Of a DNA stretch of 10,286 nucleotides, positions 6,226 to 10,286 are shown piece by piece (the stretch's first letter is position 1; each line of letters begins with the position of its first letter). A program made the position numbers and the translations under genes. This DNA is from Thermodesulfovibrionales bacterium. Lineage in GTDB: Bacteria; Nitrospirota; Thermodesulfovibrionia; Thermodesulfovibrionales; UBA1546. Below the pieces are notes generated by a model. The model made no database searches. It was not told the DNA's origin and saw nothing but the letters and a program-made list of their open reading frames with translations. The stretch covers positions 1 through 10,286 of the forward strand of contig JASEHP010000043.1 of assembly GCA_030018605.1 (NCBI GenBank), read 5' to 3'.

Positions 6226-7839
6226 ATGACTGATATCCTGGTTAAAAAGGTAAAGGCCATTATTGGCATAAGGATTGTTTTTATCACACTCCTTCTGTTT
6301 TCGTTTTTCTTGCTTCAGGTCGGATACAGGAGTTTCCCTTATCCACGCGCCACTTCAAACCTTATAGCAGCGCTCTATTTCCTGACAATAATTTATTTTT
6401 TTCTCATCGCCAGGGTAAAAACATATTTTACATTTGCATACTTCCAGATTTTTATGGATGTTGCAGCCGTAAATGTTCTTGTATATCTTACAGGCGGCAT
6501 TGAGAGCTGGTTTCCGTTCATTATGCTTCTTACAGTGATGTCGGCAACCGCAGTCCTTAACAGGAAAGCAGGGTATGTTATTGCGACATTCAGCAGTATT
6601 CTCTATGGAGTCATGATATATCTTCAGTATTATAAACTCATCCCGATAAAGTACGACCCAGCGCTTAATGAAAAAGATTTTCTTTACAATATTTTTGTAC
6701 ACATATCTGCTTTTTATATGATGGCATTTCTGAGTGGTTATCTCTCTTCAAGGCTTGAGAAGACAACCATAGCCCTTGAACAGACGGATTCTGATCTGAA
6801 GGAGCTTTCGCTTTTCAGCAAGGAGCTTATTGAGAGCATTCCGAGCGGCATAGTTACAACGGATATTGATGAGCGTGTATTAATCTTTAACAGAGCTGCG
6901 GAAGACATAACAGGCATTGAGCGGGAAAATGCTCAAGGCCGGAAGATTGCTGAGGTGTTGCCGTTCATAGATTCTATCAGCAAAATAGACAGGATAGAAA
7001 ACACGCTAAGACACTATCGTGAAGGGGAGAAGATTATCGGATTAAGGGTCTCAGCGCTTGAGGGCATTGCCGGGGAGCAAACAGGCTTTATAGGGATATT
7101 TCAGGACATCACCATGATCAAGAAAATGGAGATGGATATAAAGCATAAGGAAAAATGGGCTGCTATTGGCGAACTATCTGCGAATATAGCACATGAGATA
7201 AGGAATCCATTAGCCTCTCTTAAAGGGGCAATAGAAATGCTGAGAGAGGACAGGGCGGCAAAGGAGCAAAAAGAAAGGCTGACAGAAATAGCATTGAAAG
7301 AGATGGAGAGGCTGAATGAGATAATCACAGATTTTCTTATGTATTCAACGCTGAGGGCTGCTGAGTTCAGCGCTTTTGACCTCAATCTTATGCTTGATAA
7401 CACGCTTGAATTGCTAAAAAATACAGCATCCGCTCGGTTGCGAGTCGATGCGACAAGGAAGGATATTTCTATCACAAAGGATTTCGAGGGGCAGCTTTTT
7501 GTTAATGCCGACCGTCAGAAAATGCACCAGGTTTTCTTAAATCTTGGGATGAATGCCTTAGAGGCAATGCCTGACGGAGGAGAACTTTCTGTCAGCGCAA
7601 GGCGGACAGGCAATTCCGTTGAGGTTGTTTTTAAAGATACCGGCATCGGTATCTGGCATAAAAATCTTGAAAAAATATTTTACCCTTTTTTTACTACAAA
7701 AGATGAGGGCACAGGGCTCGGTCTGGCTATTGCATACAGAATCATTGAAGAGCATAAAGGAAAGATAAATGTTATCAGTAATCCAGGTGAGGGCGCGGTC
7801 TTTAAAGTTATAATACCTGACAGCAATGGAAAATCTTAA
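6226..7839 (+). CDS. pilS: Membrane-bound sensor histidine kinase PilS
   Basis: This 537-residue protein is the kinase partner of PilR. The N-terminal half is very hydrophobic, with about six predicted membrane segments (near 14-34, 44-62, 67-88, 93-112, 117-135, 155-173), as in PilS of Pseudomonas and Geobacter. A PAS domain follows (about 197-296). The kinase core has the H-box IAHEIRNPL with His323, the N-box LGMNALEAMPDGG with Asn443, G1 DTGIGI (471-476), the F-box FFTTK (488-492) and G2 GTGLGL (495-500), so it looks catalytically intact. The ATG lacks a recognisable Shine-Dalgarno and overlaps a TATAAT word; no better in-frame start is seen. The 3' end overlaps pilR by 14 bases. A related NtrB-like sensor is the alternative, but the multi-pass membrane half and the neighbours favour PilS. 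Confidence 0.93.
   Translation: MTDILVKKVKAIIGIRIVFITLLLFSFFLLQVGYRSFPYPRATSNLIAALYFLTIIYFFLIARVKTYFTFAYFQIFMDVAAVNVLVYLTGGIESWFPFIMLLTVMSATAVLNRKAGYVIATFSSILYGVMIYLQYYKLIPIKYDPALNEKDFLYNIFVHISAFYMMAFLSGYLSSRLEKTTIALEQTDSDLKELSLFSKELIESIPSGIVTTDIDERVLIFNRAAEDITGIERENAQGRKIAEVLPFIDSISKIDRIENTLRHYREGEKIIGLRVSALEGIAGEQTGFIGIFQDITMIKKMEMDIKHKEKWAAIGELSANIAHEIRNPLASLKGAIEMLREDRAAKEQKERLTEIALKEMERLNEIITDFLMYSTLRAAEFSAFDLNLMLDNTLELLKNTASARLRVDATRKDISITKDFEGQLFVNADRQKMHQVFLNLGMNALEAMPDGGELSVSARRTGNSVEVVFKDTGIGIWHKNLEKIFYPFFTTKDEGTGLGLAIAYRIIEEHKGKINVISNPGEGAVFKVIIPDSNGKS
7426..7451 (+). repeat. Small in-frame palindrome in pilS
   Basis: GCATC (7426-7430) and CTCG (7433-7436) pair with CGAG (7441-7444) and GATGC (7447-7451) around a GTTG loop, with a 2x2 internal mismatch. 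It encodes part of ASARLRVDA, between the H-box region and the N-box. It uses CGG and CGA arginine codons, whereas most arginines nearby use AGG or AGA. It may be a small insertion or chance. Confidence 0.35.
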
Positions 7840-9193
7840 TAAAGGTAAAATTCTGATTGTAGAAGATGAAAAAAGCATGCGGGAGGTGCTCGGAATCCTC
7901 CTTGAAGGGGAGGGTTACGATGTTGCTCTTGCTGCAGGCGGCATTGATGGAATAAGTCTTCTCAATAAGGACATATTTGACATGGTAATCACAGACCTCA
8001 ACATGCCGAAGGTTAATGGCTTTGAAATACTCAAAAAAGTGCGCGAGACTTCTCCTGACACCCTTGTAATTATGATAACGGCATTCGGCACAACAGAGTC
8101 TGCAATAGAGGCAATGCAGCTTGGCGCTTATGATTATATACACAAGCCGTTCAAGATCGATGAAATAAGGCTTGTAGTAAAAAAAGCACTTGAAAAGCGC
8201 AGGCTGAGAGAAGAGGTTTCGATACTCCGCGAAAAGATAAAGACAACATACGAATTCGGCAATATTTTCTGGAAGAACCCTAAGATGCAGGAACTGCTTA
8301 ACATCATACCGAGGATTGCGCAGAGCAATTCCAACGTCATAATAACAGGGGAAAGCGGCACCGGCAAGGAATTAGTTGCGACAGCCGTTCATAACCTCAG
8401 CACGAGAAAAGGGAAAAAGTTTGTTGATATAAACTGCGCTGCATTTCCTGAAGGCCTTCTGGAGAGCGAACTCTTCGGGCATATGAAAGGCGCATTCACA
8501 GGCGCGGCATATAATAAACAGGGCCTTTTTGAGATAGCTGACGGCGGGAGTGTTTTTCTTGACGAGATATGCGAGATGTCAATCAATCTTCAGGCAAAAC
8601 TGCTGAGGGTGCTTGAGAACAGCACATTCAGAAGGGTAGGCGGCACCGGTGATATAAAGGTGGACGTGAGAATAATATCCGCTACAAATCAGGACATTAA
8701 AGAAGAAATTTCCGCAGGCAGATTCAGAGAGGATTTATATTACAGGTTAAATGTTGTCCCCCTGCATATTCCTCCTCTGAGAGAGAGAAAGGAAGATATC
8801 CCGATGCTTGTAGAGCATTTTCTGAAAAAGTTCTCATTTGCCGAGAGGACGGTATCTCCCCGGGTCATGAAGCTTTTCATGGAGTACCCGTGGAAAGGGA
8901 ATGTAAGAGAGCTTGAAAATGTAATAGAGAGAATAGCGCTTTTAACGGATAAGGATGAGATAACCATTGAGGATGTGCCTCATGAGATACTGATGTTTTC
9001 GGAAGGCGCTGAACATGCATCGGATCTCACTAAAGAAGGGGTAGACCTTGACAGTATTATTGAAGGGATGGAAAAGAAATATCTCTTGAATGCGCTGAAG
9101 AGTACAGACGGGAATAAGACAGAAGCGGCAAGGCTGCTGAACCTTTCTTTCCGTTCACTCAGGCACAGGCTGTCAAAGTATGGTATAAAATAA
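7826..9193 (+). CDS. pilR: Sigma-54-dependent response regulator PilR
   Basis: This 455-residue NtrC-family activator is expected to switch on pilin transcription when phosphorylated by PilS. The receiver domain (7-125) keeps the acidic pair Glu13-Asp14, phospho-acceptor Asp57, Thr85 and Lys107. The AAA+ domain (about 148-385) has Walker A GESGTGKE (175-182), the sigma-54-contacting GAFTGA loop (222-227), Walker B GGSVFLDE (240-247) and REDLYYRLNV (301-310). The C-terminal Fis-type helix-turn-helix (about 428-453, NKTEAARLLNLSFRSLRHRL) binds DNA. All key residues are present. The start lies inside the end of pilS (14-base overlap) with no strong Shine-Dalgarno, which suggests translational coupling. 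Assignment as PilR rather than another NtrC-family regulator rests on the neighbours. Confidence 0.94.
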   Translation: MENLNKGKILIVEDEKSMREVLGILLEGEGYDVALAAGGIDGISLLNKDIFDMVITDLNMPKVNGFEILKKVRETSPDTLVIMITAFGTTESAIEAMQLGAYDYIHKPFKIDEIRLVVKKALEKRRLREEVSILREKIKTTYEFGNIFWKNPKMQELLNIIPRIAQSNSNVIITGESGTGKELVATAVHNLSTRKGKKFVDINCAAFPEGLLESELFGHMKGAFTGAAYNKQGLFEIADGGSVFLDEICEMSINLQAKLLRVLENSTFRRVGGTGDIKVDVRIISATNQDIKEEISAGRFREDLYYRLNVVPLHIPPLRERKEDIPMLVEHFLKKFSFAERTVSPRVMKLFMEYPWKGNVRELENVIERIALLTDKDEITIEDVPHEILMFSEGAEHASDLTKEGVDLDSIIEGMEKKYLLNALKSTDGNKTEAARLLNLSFRSLRHRLSKYGIK

Positions 9194-9197
9194 GCAT

Positions 9198-10172
9198 ATG
9201 AAACTTGGCGAAGTATTAGTTAAAGAAGGGCTTATTACAAAGGAGCACCTGAGGCTTGCGCTTGAAAGGCAGGTTATCTTCGGAGGCAGAATAGGAACAA
9301 ATATTGTTGAACTCGGCATTCTTACAGAAGACGAATTCACAAAATTCCTCAGCCGCTATCTCAAGATTCCTGTTGTTGAGCCTTCGCATCTGGTGAATAT
9401 AGATGAAGAAACCATTTCTGCAATAAACAGGGAGATGGCGGAGAAATACAAGGCGATCCCGTTTAAAAAAGATAAAAACAGATTACACATGGCAATGCTG
9501 GACCCCAAGGATATGAAGGCGGTGGATGATTTCAGGTTTATCAGCGGCTATGACGTAATCCCTTATGCCGCATCGGAACTGAGGATTCTCTATGCGCTCG
9601 AGAAATACTACGGGATTAAAAGGGATCTCAGATATATAAGTATTTTTGACCGCATTGAGGAAGAAAAACAGGTTGTTGTCACAGATTCGGAGGAACTCAA
9701 AAAAGTAAAACAGGCATTTGCTAATGTGACCGAAAAAGAAGAGATTGCAGGGATTCTAATAAGCGAGGCGCAGAAGGCTGCAAAAAGGGCGGCGCTGTTT
9801 ATAGTGAAAGGCAATGGTGTTTCAGGATGGAAGGCTAAAGGGTTAACGGTTGAAGGAATTGAAATCAATGCATTGTCTTCGGGCGGCGCCTCGTCGATAT
9901 TTAACGATGTTATTGTGAAGAAGGCTTATTACAGGGGCCCTGTGCTTAAGTCGCCCGGCAATAAAGAGCTTATAAAGATACTGTCAGGCACCCCTCAGGA
10001 CAGCCTCACAATTCCGATAAGCATAAAAGAAAGGGCGGTGGCTCTGCTTTATGCGGACAACAGGGTCGATTCGGTTCTTGATGCTAATGTGAATTATCTT
10101 AACACGCTGGTTTCAATGGCTTCCATGGCTTTTGAGATATTGATACTGAGGAAGAAGATAATGGATATGTAG
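9198..10172 (+). CDS. MshEN-domain protein with a GAF-like C-terminus and no ATPase
   Basis: This 324-residue soluble protein has no settled gene name that I recognise. Residues 1-140 are a full MshEN (GspE N-terminal) domain homologous to the N-termini of both PilB copies. Motif 1 starts KLG at 2-4 and motif 2 RIG at 31-33; LDPKDMKAVDDFRFISGYDV matches the equivalent PilB stretch, and it ends in YYG. In motif 2 the residue aligned with PilB Gln56 is Tyr54, and Phe47 replaces a leucine. Residues about 165-324 read like a GAF-type fold: KRAALFIVKG, then GW, then TIPISIKERAVALLYADNR and a closing helix. There is no Walker motif, zinc knuckle or membrane segment. It starts four bases after the pilR stop without a Shine-Dalgarno. 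I infer a cyclic di-GMP-responsive adaptor acting with PilB, PilC or PilS/PilR. The MshEN call is strong, the GAF call moderate, the role speculative. Confidence 0.82.
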   Translation: MKLGEVLVKEGLITKEHLRLALERQVIFGGRIGTNIVELGILTEDEFTKFLSRYLKIPVVEPSHLVNIDEETISAINREMAEKYKAIPFKKDKNRLHMAMLDPKDMKAVDDFRFISGYDVIPYAASELRILYALEKYYGIKRDLRYISIFDRIEEEKQVVVTDSEELKKVKQAFANVTEKEEIAGILISEAQKAAKRAALFIVKGNGVSGWKAKGLTVEGIEINALSSGGASSIFNDVIVKKAYYRGPVLKSPGNKELIKILSGTPQDSLTIPISIKERAVALLYADNRVDSVLDANVNYLNTLVSMASMAFEILILRKKIMDM

Positions 10173-10186
10173 GGATTAAAATATTC

Positions 10187-10206
10187 GGCAGGCATGTGCG
10201 CCTGCC
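10187..10206. terminator. Hairpin after the last gene, possible weak terminator
   Basis: GGCAGGC (10187-10193) and GCCTGCC (10200-10206) form a perfect seven-base-pair GC-rich stem with a six-base loop, 15 bases after the stop codon. The T-run (10225-10229) is 18 bases downstream rather than adjacent, so this is not a textbook intrinsic terminator. It may still mark the end of the operon or stabilise the 3' end. Confidence 0.45.
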
Positions 10207-10224
10207 ATAAGAAAATAAACTGTA

Positions 10225-10239
10225 TTTTTCACTGAAAAA
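10225..10239. promoter_or_regulatory. 15-base palindrome upstream of the next gene
   Basis: TTTTTCA (10225-10231) and TGAAAAA (10233-10239) are perfect inverted copies around one C. The site lies about 30-40 bases before the next start codon, where an operator would be expected. The element is AT-rich and short, so chance cannot be ruled out. Confidence 0.3.
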
Positions 10240-10269
10240 GTTACGATACATATGCGACGTTAAGGAGTA

Positions 10270-10286
10270 ATGGATCATTATGCCAG
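10270..10286 (+). CDS. Probable start of a further gene, cut by the window edge
   Basis: A strong Shine-Dalgarno, AGGAG at 10263-10267, is followed by two candidate ATGs. The one at 10270 is only two bases away; the one at 10280 is twelve bases away and so nearer to a workable spacing. Both frames are open to the edge, giving MDHYA or MP. In Geobacter-type loci the gene after pilR is the pilin pilA, but too little sequence is present to identify the product. Confidence 0.4.

Noticed and set aside
7808..8143. Minus-strand open frame antisense to pilR
   Set aside because: It is antisense to the conserved PilR receiver domain, with no recognisable domain or ribosome site.
10173..10286. Cyclic di-GMP (GEMM) riboswitch before the next gene
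   Set aside because: The region was considered because of the cyclic di-GMP theme, but it lacks the conserved GEMM core words and paired stems; only a simple hairpin and a short palindrome are present.

Overview
The window holds one compact, co-directional (+ strand) type IV pilus locus with almost no spare DNA. The order is pilB-A, pilB-B, pilT, pilC, pilS, pilR, then a stand-alone MshEN-domain protein, then the first bases of a further gene. Every intergenic gap is shorter than about 120 bases, so no long gene-free stretch exists. The pilB-pilT-pilC-pilS-pilR order is the one known from Geobacter-type Deltaproteobacteria and relatives. The sequence leans slightly AT and uses AGG/AGA for arginine and ATA for isoleucine heavily. 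I infer a Nitrospirota (Thermodesulfovibrionia-like) or deltaproteobacterial genome, but the sequence alone does not fix the phylum.

Layout: 1-94 is an upstream region carrying a 14-base direct repeat. 95-1915 and 2003-3832 are two tandem PilB extension ATPases. 3842-4933 is the PilT retraction ATPase and 4937-6151 the inner-membrane platform PilC. 6155-6210 is an intergenic palindrome. 6226-7839 and 7826-9193 are the overlapping PilS sensor kinase and PilR sigma-54 activator. 9198-10172 encodes an N-terminal MshEN domain fused to a GAF-like domain, without an ATPase. 10173-10286 holds a hairpin, a short palindrome, a strong Shine-Dalgarno and the probable start of the next gene.

How the parts work together: PilB powers pilus extension and PilT retraction, both acting on the PilC platform, while PilS/PilR would control pilin transcription with sigma-54. 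Both PilB N-termini and the last protein carry paired MshEN motifs, a fold known to bind cyclic di-GMP, so the locus has three predicted cyclic di-GMP sensors.

The most striking feature is the pilB pair. From the ATG the two genes are identical for 275 bases and about 98% identical for 426 bases, whereas their ATPase halves are clearly diverged. This suggests recent gene conversion, or selection, keeping one sensor module on two different motors. The ATPase-less MshEN-GAF protein repeats the same sensor a third time and is the best candidate for an undescribed regulator. No pilMNOPQ, pilD or complete pilin gene lies in the window.
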